A stretch of DNA of 64,000 nt from Marinobacter goseongensis (lineage in GTDB: Bacteria; Pseudomonadota; Gammaproteobacteria; Pseudomonadales; Oleiphilaceae), in the NCBI RefSeq assembly GCF_023156235.1, contig NZ_JAKZAI010000007.1, positions 124,001 to 188,000 on the forward strand, given 5' to 3'. Position 1 is the first letter of the stretch, and every line of letters starts with the position of its first letter. A program made the translations under genes and the position numbers. This document shows, one piece after another, positions 57,453 through 64,000 of this stretch. The notes under the pieces were generated by a model. The model worked only from the letters and a program-made list of their open reading frames with translations, was not told where the DNA came from and did no database searches.

Positions 57453-57941
57453 ATGAAAAACATCCAAATCAATCACGCCCAGAAGGGTTTCACTCTTATC
57501 GAACTGATGATTGTTGTTGCAATCATCGGCATTTTGGCTGCGATCGCTATCCCTGCGTACCAAGACTACACGACGAGAGCAAGACTTTCGGAGCTCCCAA
57601 CACTTATCTCTGGTTCCAAGGCTGACCTCTACGATCGAGTGACTTCCAATGGTGCTTGGCCTGCAGATGCTGCAGGTGAAATTATAGCTGATAAGTTGGT
57701 GATCTCTGCCTTGGTCGCAGACGCAGATGCAGTTGATTACACTGCCGGAGCGACAATCGACGACCCTGCCACAATCGCAATCACACTCTCCGGAACGGGC
57801 AACACGGGGCTGGACGGGGACGTCGTGACCTTCTCGTTTGATGTCGACCAGAATGGCCTGCAAGTAACATGCGACAACAATTCTGACGCTGAAGAAGATA
57901 ACTTGCTGCCGGCTGTATGCCGCGACAATGCTGACGCATAA
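57453..57941 (+). CDS. pilA: Type IV major pilin PilA
   Basis: A 162-residue type IVa pilin. A 12-residue leader ([12 protein letters not shown]) is cleaved before F, giving mature [20 protein letters not shown] with the obligatory E5 and a hydrophobic assembly helix. Two cysteines flank a 15-residue disulfide loop near the C-terminus (VTC...AVC). The globular domain is strongly acidic. Divergent from pilBCD, as in Pseudomonas; the gene is less GC-rich than its neighbours. Confidence 0.95.
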   Translation: MKNIQINHAQKGFTLIELMIVVAIIGILAAIAIPAYQDYTTRARLSELPTLISGSKADLYDRVTSNGAWPADAAGEIIADKLVISALVADADAVDYTAGATIDDPATIAITLSGTGNTGLDGDVVTFSFDVDQNGLQVTCDNNSDAEEDNLLPAVCRDNADA

Positions 57942-57974
57942 GACCGAGAGCAGAAGAGCTTTAGGTGCTGTGCC

Positions 57975-58002
57975 AAGCCCCGATACTCGGGTATCGGGGC
58001 TT
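57975..58002 (+). terminator. Rho-independent terminator of pilA
   Basis: AAGCCCCGATAC (57975-57986) and GTATCGGGGCTT (57991-58002) pair perfectly over 12 bases around TCGG, followed by TCATATTTTC. It ends the pilA transcript 34 bases after the stop codon. Confidence 0.9.
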
Positions 58003-58139
58003 TCATATTTTCAAAAACGACCAATTTGATGGCTTTTGCGTATGGTAATGGCTGAAAATGTCAACCTCTCGTTGCGGAGTATGCTTCACTAGCTGTTTAG
58101 ATTGCCATGAGGCTCCTGGAATAATGATGCTTTCTGGTG

Positions 58140-59501
58140 CTAAACCTCCACCTCATCAAACAACTCCGCCACCTCAACCTCCCACCCAAACCGCTCCGCA
58201 ATCCGCTTACGCATCACGTCACTAGCCACCATCTCCCCATGCGTCACATAAGCCTTGTCCGGCTTCAGTGAACCTTGCCCCAGCCACTCAAGAATCTCAT
58301 TGTAATCCCCATGAGCAGACAACGAATCCAGGTTGTAGATCTCGGCTTTCACCGGCCAGTACTCCCCGTGGATCTTCACGGATTCCGCTCCATTCACCAA
58401 GGCATCCCCGCGAGTACCCGGCGCCTGAAAGCCCGCAAACACCACGCTGTTCCTGGGATTGGGTAGTAATGTCTTGAGGTGGTGAAGTACCCGCCCGCCG
58501 CTGGCCATGCCGCTGGCGGAAATAATCACACAGGGATAACGCGCGGAATCCAGCTCAATGGATTCCTCAACGGTGCGGACGAAATGAGTCTGGTCATCGA
58601 TCATTTCGCATTCGGCGGCGCTGAGTTTGTGCTCTTTATGATGGTTGCAGAAGATTTCGGTCGCTTTGATGGCCATCGGGCTGTTCAGGTACACCGGCAA
58701 CTTGGGTATGCGTTGCTGGCCCATAATCTTGTGAATCAGGTACAGCAGCATCTGCGCGCGGCCCACGGCAAAGGCGGGCATCAGCACGATGCCGCCTCGG
58801 CCGGCGGTTTTGGTGATGATTTGCGCCAGCTCTTCCTCCGGATCGGTGACGGCATGGGCACGGTCTCCGTAGGTGGACTCACAAATCAGCACGTCCGCTT
58901 TAGCGATCGGCTCGGGTGGCCGCATGATGACGTCATCCTGCCGGCCGACATCGCCGCTGAACACCACGGTTCGGTCACTGGCCTTGTCCGTCACGTGTAC
59001 GCAGGAAGACCCCAGAATGTGGCCGGCGGGTGTGAACGTCACTTTTATGCCTTTCACCGGCTCAAAGGCCTCGTGGTAGTGCAGAGACTCGAAGTGTTTG
59101 AGTGCCTCCCACGCATCTTTCTCGGTGAACAGCGGTTCTGGATGCTCGTGTTTGGAGAATTTTTTGCGGAAGGCGTATTTTGCATCTTCCTCCTGCAGGA
59201 ATCCGGCATCTGGCAGCAGTACCTTGCACAGCGCATGGGTGGCTTTCGTGCAGTAGATCTTGCCTTTGAACCCGTTCTTCACCAGGGCAGGCAGGTAGCC
59301 GCTGTGGTCAATGTGAGCGTGGGTAAGCACCACCGCGTCAATCGTCGACGGATCCACTGGGAATGGTGCCCAATTCCGTTTACGCAGGTTTTTCACGCCC
59401 TGGTACATGCCGCAGTCCACCAGTAAACGGTGCTTGTCATCTGATAGCAGGTAGCGAGAACCGGTTACCGTGCCGGCGCCGCCGAGGAAGCGTAGTTTCA
59501 T
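58140..59501 (-). CDS. Beta-CASP metallo-beta-lactamase-fold RNA-processing exonuclease
   Basis: A 453-residue MBL-fold beta-CASP protein of the CPSF/YSH1-like branch found in many proteobacteria. The zinc motif HAHIDH (H61, H63, D65, H66) and VVFSGDVGR are present. The beta-CASP domain includes VLMPAFAVGRAQMLLYLI and IISASGMASGGRVLHHL, and the late YVTHGE motif completes the set. It is probably a nuclease acting on RNA. It is divergent from cysQ with 171 bases between. Confidence 0.9.
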   Translation of the reverse strand: MKLRFLGGAGTVTGSRYLLSDDKHRLLVDCGMYQGVKNLRKRNWAPFPVDPSTIDAVVLTHAHIDHSGYLPALVKNGFKGKIYCTKATHALCKVLLPDAGFLQEEDAKYAFRKKFSKHEHPEPLFTEKDAWEALKHFESLHYHEAFEPVKGIKVTFTPAGHILGSSCVHVTDKASDRTVVFSGDVGRQDDVIMRPPEPIAKADVLICESTYGDRAHAVTDPEEELAQIITKTAGRGGIVLMPAFAVGRAQMLLYLIHKIMGQQRIPKLPVYLNSPMAIKATEIFCNHHKEHKLSAAECEMIDDQTHFVRTVEESIELDSARYPCVIISASGMASGGRVLHHLKTLLPNPRNSVVFAGFQAPGTRGDALVNGAESVKIHGEYWPVKAEIYNLDSLSAHGDYNEILEWLGQGSLKPDKAYVTHGEMVASDVMRKRIAERFGWEVEVAELFDEVEV

Positions 59502-59672
59502 GGTTGATTCCTTTCAGTGCGAACTCTCCATAGCGTAGCTCAAAGCCCGGAAGGTGGAATTGATGTGGGTCGGTTAACGAAGAGATCGCGGCGCCTGATT
59601 CCATACCCGAGCCTGACACTGCCCACTGCTCTCCGTTAGACTAAATACTCTTTTACCAGCAGGACTCTGCCG

Positions 59673-60431
59673 ATGCACCACAGCACCCTTTTGCCCGCCG
59701 TGATCCACATTGCCGACGAGGCCGGCGAGCGGGTACTTCACATCTATCAATCGGACTTCAAGGTTCAGTACAAGGACGACAAATCCCCCATCACCGCGGC
59801 GGATGTCGCCAGCCACGATGTGATCGTGCTTGGGCTGCGGGCGCTAACGCCGGATACTCCGATTCTCTCGGAAGAGGGCGCGACCATTCCCTGGGAAGAG
59901 CGGCAACACTGGCAAACCTTCTGGCTGATTGACCCCATCGATGGCACTCGGGAATTTACCCAGCGCTCTGGCGAGTTCACGGTGAACATTGCGCTGATTG
60001 AAAATGGCGAGCCCGTGCTGGGCGTGGTTACCGCACCGGCGTTGAAAGAGGCGTTCTGGGGGGTGAAAGGTGAGGGCGCTCACAAGCGTGACCGGGCGGG
60101 CAAAGTGCACCGCATGGATGGGGCACAACCCCATACCGTCAAGCGGGTAGTGGCCAGTAAAAACCATTTGAATGACGGTACCCGGGCGTTCATCGAAACG
60201 CTGGGCGAGCATAAGCTGGTGCAGGCCGGCAGTTCCCTGAAATTCTGCCGCATCGCCGAAGGCCGTGCCGACGTGTACCCCCGCCTGGGACCTACCTGCG
60301 AATGGGACACCGCCGCCGCCCACGCGGTGTTGGTTGCCGCCGGCGGGCGCGTGGAAACGCTTGACGGAGCGCCGCTAACCTACGGCAAGGAAGACCTGCT
60401 CAATCCCTTTTTTATCGCCCACGGAAGGTAA
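59673..60431 (+). CDS. cysQ: 3'(2'),5'-bisphosphate nucleotidase CysQ
   Basis: CysQ, 252 residues, an inositol-monophosphatase-fold enzyme that removes the 3'-phosphate of PAP/PAPS, a by-product of sulfate assimilation. Metal-binding motifs are SEEG (E67, E68), DPIDGT (87-92) and the C-terminal PTCEWDTAAAHAVL. Its stop lies five bases before rfaH, so the two are cotranscribed. The lithium-sensitive motif set is intact. Confidence 0.94.
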   Translation: MHHSTLLPAVIHIADEAGERVLHIYQSDFKVQYKDDKSPITAADVASHDVIVLGLRALTPDTPILSEEGATIPWEERQHWQTFWLIDPIDGTREFTQRSGEFTVNIALIENGEPVLGVVTAPALKEAFWGVKGEGAHKRDRAGKVHRMDGAQPHTVKRVVASKNHLNDGTRAFIETLGEHKLVQAGSSLKFCRIAEGRADVYPRLGPTCEWDTAAAHAVLVAAGGRVETLDGAPLTYGKEDLLNPFFIAHGR

Positions 60432-60436
60432 GCTGC

Positions 60437-60919
60437 ATGACTTGGTACGCACTGCAACACAAACCCGCCCAAGGCGATCGTGCGCTGGACAACCTGCAGA
60501 ACCAGGGCATCACCTGCTTCTACCCCAAAATCACCGTGGAAAAAATCAAAGCGGGCAAGCGCTCCAAAAAATTGGAGGCGCTGTTTCCGGGGTACCTTTT
60601 CGTCCATCTGGAACAAACCGACCCCATGTGGGCCAAGCTGCGATCCACGCGGGGCGTGCTGCGAGTGGTGGGATTTGCGGGCAAGCCGGCCGCCATCGGG
60701 GATGAGGTAATCCAACACATCGAAGACAGTCTGCATGCGGTGGCAGACGTGGGAGGCATCAAGCCGGGGCAGCCCGTTGAACTCAGCGACGGGCCGTTTC
60801 AGGGCATCGACGCTATTTTCAAAGCTTACGACGGCGAGGAGCGCGCGATTGTATTGATTCAGTTCATGCAAAAGCAGCAGGCAATCAGCGTGTCGGTTGG
60901 CGCTATCAAGGGAAGATAG
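60437..60919 (+). CDS. rfaH: Transcription antitermination factor RfaH
   Basis: RfaH, 160 residues, a NusG paralogue with the NGN domain (MTWYALQHKPAQGDRALDNLQNQGI; FPGYLFVHLE) and a C-terminal KOW domain that in E. coli switches fold between alpha-hairpin and beta-barrel. It is recruited to RNA polymerase by ops elements and prevents termination in long polysaccharide operons. The exact ops core lies 235 bases downstream. It has a GGAAGG site before the ATG and directly follows cysQ. Confidence 0.95.
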   Translation: MTWYALQHKPAQGDRALDNLQNQGITCFYPKITVEKIKAGKRSKKLEALFPGYLFVHLEQTDPMWAKLRSTRGVLRVVGFAGKPAAIGDEVIQHIEDSLHAVADVGGIKPGQPVELSDGPFQGIDAIFKAYDGEERAIVLIQFMQKQQAISVSVGAIKGR

Positions 60920-60991
60920 TTGCAGATGCAATCGTATGACAAGGTTTTGCAAAACAGGCCGATTAATGGGCTTGTATCGTCTAATTTTAAC

Positions 60992-61019
60992 TTGTTTGTA
61001 TTATACGATAACGTAGAAT
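60992..61019 (+). promoter_or_regulatory. Candidate sigma-70 promoter of the polysaccharide export operon
   Basis: TTGTTT (60992-60997) and TAGAAT (61014-61019) are separated by 16 bases in the AT-rich gap between rfaH and the Wzi-like gene. No terminator is visible after rfaH, so readthrough from rfaH is an alternative. Either would put the ops element in a position to act. Confidence 0.35.
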
Positions 61020-61122
61020 CGGTCGTTGTCTTACACATACGTAATAATCCTGACAAGGATACAGTCGGGGGAATGCTTCTCCCTCCGTGCCTGCTTCCCT
61101 GCCAACTACAGACTGAACGTTT

Positions 61123-62619
61123 ATGACCTCAAAACGCTGGACCCTGGTCGGTGGGGCGGTAGCGTGCCTGATCGCCGCTATTCATGCCTCCGCGCTACAC
61201 GCTGCTCCCTGGCTTGAGCCGGGCGATGTCCGGGCCCGGTTTGCGGTACAAAAATTGTCCGACCGGGGTCACCTCAACCGTCCTGTGACCACCTGGCCCA
61301 TCAACTGGAGCGCGCTGGAAAGCGGCACGGGGAATCTGACCAGCAGCGACCTGCCATCGGTGGGCATGGCCAGCGCCTATCTAAGGTTCGAGCGAGAACA
61401 GCAGGCCGCGCCGGGGTTGCGCACAGAACTGAGCCTGAATGCCCAATCTGAAATTCCCGCCTTTACCGGATTCGAAACCAACGCCTTGGCGAAAGCGGGC
61501 GCATCGGTCAACCTGCAATGGCAAGGCAGCACCTGGGCCTTCGGCCTCAAGCCCACTTACGCGAAAGACCCGGATGACAACGAAGAGGTCCGTCCGGATG
61601 GGTCTTATCTGGCGGCTACCACCGGTAACTGGGTATTTGGCGCTGGCACCATTGATCGCTGGTGGGGCCCGGGCTGGCAATCCAGCCTGATCCTCTCCAA
61701 CAACGCACGGCCCGTGCCCTCGGTCTGGATCACCCGCAACGACACCGCCGCCCCTGAAACGCCCTGGCTGGAGTGGCTCGGACCCTGGAATGCGACTCTG
61801 CTGGTGGGTCAATATGAAAACGATCGTGCGGTGCCGCGGGCAAAACTGATCGGCATGCGCTTTAGTTTTCGCCCGGTGGCCGGTCTTGATATCGGCCTGT
61901 CCCGCGCCATCATGGTGGGCGGCGAGGGGCGATCCGAGAGCGCCTCTACCATTGCGGATGCCCTCATTGGTCGTGACAACAGCCAGGACGGTGCCGATAA
62001 CGACCCCGGCAATCAGCTCGGCAGCGTCGATGTCCGCTACGGCTTTAGCGTCGGCCAGCAATCCATGGGGGTGTATGCGGAAATGATGGGTGAAGACGAA
62101 GCCGGCGCTTTTCCTGCCCGTAAATCCTGGCAGTTCGGTACTGACTGGACCAGCCAGTTGCTCGACGGAGATCAGCAGTGGTTTCTGGAATACACCAACA
62201 CCCTCGCCGATGACTTCTTGGGCAATGCCCGGCCCAACATCAGTTATGAGCACTTTCAGTATCGTTCCGGCTATCGCTACAATGGCCGCAATATGGCCAC
62301 CAGTTTTGACGGCGACGCCGAAGCGCTGACGCTGGGCGCCTATCACTTTTTCGGTGATGGCAGCAATCTCACCGCCAAAGCAAGTTACGCCGAGCTCAAT
62401 AAAGACGGCCGCAGCCGCGTGATTGTCCCCACGGATGACATTTTTTACACCGTACCTGCCCGTAATCAGAATGTGGCCATCATGCAGTTGGGCTATGGTA
62501 CGCAGGCGTTCAGCGGCTGGCTCGATCTCAGCCTGCAGGCCACCGACAAAGAAATCGAATACGTTAGCGGAAAAAAAGACCAGATCTCGGCCAGTGCACG
62601 CTGGACATACCGTTACTGA
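61123..62619 (+). CDS. Wzi family capsule assembly protein
   Basis: A 498-residue outer-membrane protein of the capsule assembly Wzi family, which anchors capsular polysaccharide at the cell surface. The signal peptide is MTSKRWTLVGGAVACLIAAIHASALHA. The body has beta-barrel strands such as IDRWWGPGWQSSLILSNNARP and IGLSRAIMVGGEGRS, and ends ISASARWTYRY, with a terminal aromatic. The GGAVAC part of the signal peptide is encoded by the ops/JUMPstart core. The start lacks a clear ribosome binding site; no downstream in-frame start would keep a signal peptide. Confidence 0.88.
   Translation: MTSKRWTLVGGAVACLIAAIHASALHAAPWLEPGDVRARFAVQKLSDRGHLNRPVTTWPINWSALESGTGNLTSSDLPSVGMASAYLRFEREQQAAPGLRTELSLNAQSEIPAFTGFETNALAKAGASVNLQWQGSTWAFGLKPTYAKDPDDNEEVRPDGSYLAATTGNWVFGAGTIDRWWGPGWQSSLILSNNARPVPSVWITRNDTAAPETPWLEWLGPWNATLLVGQYENDRAVPRAKLIGMRFSFRPVAGLDIGLSRAIMVGGEGRSESASTIADALIGRDNSQDGADNDPGNQLGSVDVRYGFSVGQQSMGVYAEMMGEDEAGAFPARKSWQFGTDWTSQLLDGDQQWFLEYTNTLADDFLGNARPNISYEHFQYRSGYRYNGRNMATSFDGDAEALTLGAYHFFGDGSNLTAKASYAELNKDGRSRVIVPTDDIFYTVPARNQNVAIMQLGYGTQAFSGWLDLSLQATDKEIEYVSGKKDQISASARWTYRY
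61153..61166 (+). promoter_or_regulatory. ops/JUMPstart core inside the Wzi-like coding sequence
   Basis: GGGGCGGTAGCGTG is an exact 14-base match to the JUMPstart core of enterobacterial O-antigen and capsule operons, and contains the complete 12-base ops pause element GGCGGTAGCGTG (61155-61166) recognised by RfaH. It lies in the plus strand 235 bases after rfaH, at codons 11-15 of the Wzi-like gene. In E. coli ops is normally in the untranslated leader. Confidence 0.85.
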
Positions 62620-62687
62620 TCGCCGCCGCCAAAACAGGCCGCTGAACCGTCAATGACTCATATAAGCATCCCGGAAAAGGCATTACT

Positions 62688-64000
62688 GTGATTCGCCCCT
62701 ACCTGAAAACCCTGATTCTTGCTCTGGTGTTTATCACCTTCCAGCAAGCCAATGCGTTGACACTCACGCCAGATCAGCAGCGGCAGCTGGATGCGCTGCC
62801 AGAGAGCCAACGGCAGCAGTTGATCCAGCAGTATCAGCAGGCTCAAAGCAGCCAGTCGGGGGGCAGTGCCGATCGCTCTCAGGCGCAAGAACAGGAGCGT
62901 TCGCGGAAGGAAGGTAGACAGCCGGGCGTCGCACCCTTGGGCAGCGGAGCGCAGGACGGCGAGGGTGAAGGGCAGACCGAAAAAGAAAAAACCGCTCAGA
63001 AAATTCTGAAAGAAGAATATGAAACGTGGCGGGCGGCCAGCGAACTCGCGAGCGAAGCTGTATTGCCTTTTGGGTATGAAATGTTCGCGGGTGAGCCAGA
63101 GTCATTTATTTCATCGGGCGATGTGGCCGTGCCCGTGGGGTACCGTGTCGGTCCTGGTGATGAGATTCGTGTGCTACTCACCGGGCAGGAAAATCAGGAT
63201 CTCAGCCTGATAGTGAGCCGCTCAGGCACCATCGAAATACCGCAGATCGGCCCTGTGAACGTGCATGGCAAATCCCTTGAAGAGTTGCGCAATTATTTGC
63301 AAGATTTTGTTCGGGAACGCTTTATTGGTGTAAAGAGCTTCGTATCCCTCGGAGAGCTTCGCAGTATCAGCGTATTTCTGACCGGTGAATCCCGAAATCC
63401 GGGTGTGTATTCCGTCAGTGCTTTTTCCAATCTGAGTCATGCACTCAGCGTGAGCGGCGGTGTCAAAATCAGCGGTAGCTTGCGAAACATTCAGCTCATT
63501 CGCAACGGCGAAACGATCAGCCAGTTCGATCTCTACGACTTGATGCTGGCCGGAGACCGTCGCGCGGATCTGCAACTGAAGTCCGGCGATGTGATCTTCA
63601 TCCCCACCGCCAAGCAGCGAGTCGCGGTCAGTGGTGCGGTGGTCCGTCCTGCGGTCTATGAACTGCGTCCAAATAACACACTCGAAGACGCCATTAAATT
63701 TGCTGGTGGGCTGAGATCGAAAGCCGACCCCAGTAAAATCCAGGTTTCGAGGTTGAAACCCGACAGCAACCGCACCTTATTGGATTTTGACTTTAACAAC
63801 AGCAAAAACGTCAGGTTGACCAACGGTGACAGCTTGCGTGTCGGCGAAATTTACGACCGCTTACGTGGTGTGATTGAAATTCTCGGTGACGCTCCGATTG
63901 CAGGTGAATATCAGTGGGAGCAGGGCATGCGGTTGTCTGCATTCCTCAATAATCGTGACGATCACTTGGCCGAAGAAGCAGATCTGGAATTTGCAATCAT
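62688..64000 (+). CDS. Polysaccharide export protein with SLBB domains (Wza/KpsD-like), 5' part
   Basis: Starts at GTG 62688 (AAGG seven bases upstream) and stays open to the right edge (437 codons seen). A signal peptide (LKTLILALVFITFQQANA) is followed by a Gln-rich segment (residues about 28-55) and a charged linker. The polysaccharide export (PES) domain has GYRVGPGDEIRVLLTGQENQ, followed by SLBB units (VFLTGESRNPGVYSVSAFS and VAVSGAVVRPAVYELRPN). No lipobox cysteine is present, unlike Wza. It probably forms the periplasmic/outer-membrane export channel for the polysaccharide anchored by the Wzi-like protein, and is cut by the window edge. Confidence 0.92.
   Translation, partial: MIRPYLKTLILALVFITFQQANALTLTPDQQRQLDALPESQRQQLIQQYQQAQSSQSGGSADRSQAQEQERSRKEGRQPGVAPLGSGAQDGEGEGQTEKEKTAQKILKEEYETWRAASELASEAVLPFGYEMFAGEPESFISSGDVAVPVGYRVGPGDEIRVLLTGQENQDLSLIVSRSGTIEIPQIGPVNVHGKSLEELRNYLQDFVRERFIGVKSFVSLGELRSISVFLTGESRNPGVYSVSAFSNLSHALSVSGGVKISGSLRNIQLIRNGETISQFDLYDLMLAGDRRADLQLKSGDVIFIPTAKQRVAVSGAVVRPAVYELRPNNTLEDAIKFAGGLRSKADPSKIQVSRLKPDSNRTLLDFDFNNSKNVRLTNGDSLRVGEIYDRLRGVIEILGDAPIAGEYQWEQGMRLSAFLNNRDDHLAEEADLEFAI

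Noticed and set aside
57960..58139. tRNA gene next to pilA, as in some Pseudomonas
   Set aside because: Apart from the pilA terminator no cloverleaf-like arms or conserved T-loop sequence could be found.

Overview
This window reads as a chromosomal segment of a marine gammaproteobacterium, most likely Marinobacter or a close relative. That placement is an inference from protein sequence style, gene order resembling Pseudomonas/Marinobacter chromosomes, the DUF1302/DUF1329 pair, and type IV pilus genes beside coaE. No database search was possible. Nearly all of the window is housekeeping DNA. I see no CRISPR array, prophage, insertion sequence, rRNA or tRNA.

Layout. 1-5.8 kb: the start of cysD (cut by the window edge), a PilZ protein, rimO, and gatCAB on the minus strand. 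6.1-15.4 kb: a plus-strand cell-shape and envelope run, mreBCD-maf-rng-yhdP-nitrilase. 15.4-24.7 kb: a long minus-strand series that reads, in transcription order, kdsD-kdsC-lptC-lptA-lptB-rpoN-hpf-ptsN-rapZ-ptsO-mgtE-darP (LPS precursor synthesis and export, sigma-54, nitrogen PTS). 24.9-36.5 kb: plus-strand mlaFEDCB-ibaG-murA-hisGDC-nif3-like, then zapG (minus), zapE and a thiolase. 36.5-43.1 kb: a DUF1302 barrel, a DUF1329 protein with a strong terminator, and a large MalT-like LuxR regulator. 43.1-48.0 kb: minus-strand envelope genes (acyltransferase, Bax-like glucosaminidase, an unrecognised lipoprotein, a YfaZ-like barrel). 48.1-57.1 kb, in transcription order: pilB-pilC-pilD-coaE-unknown outer-membrane protein-trmO-hybrid kinase-yacG. 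57.2-58.0 kb: divergent pilA with a sigma-54 promoter. 58.1-64 kb: a beta-CASP nuclease (minus), then cysQ-rfaH and the start of a polysaccharide export operon (Wzi-like barrel, SLBB export protein running off the edge).

How the genes connect. Envelope biogenesis dominates: MreBCD and MurA (wall), LptABC and KdsCD (LPS), MlaFEDCB and YhdP (phospholipid traffic), and Wzi with an SLBB protein (capsule or exopolysaccharide). Two regulatory circuits can be read within the window. First, rpoN is encoded here and a clear -24/-12 element, with an upstream array of 10-bp-phased TGWCA boxes, precedes pilA. Second, rfaH lies directly before the polysaccharide genes, and a 14-base exact match to the core of the enterobacterial JUMPstart/ops element lies inside the signal-peptide codons of the first export gene. 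Other non-coding structure includes a perfect 23-bp inverted repeat between gatC and mreB, three REP-like palindromes (one supplying the last codons of a gene), and several terminators.
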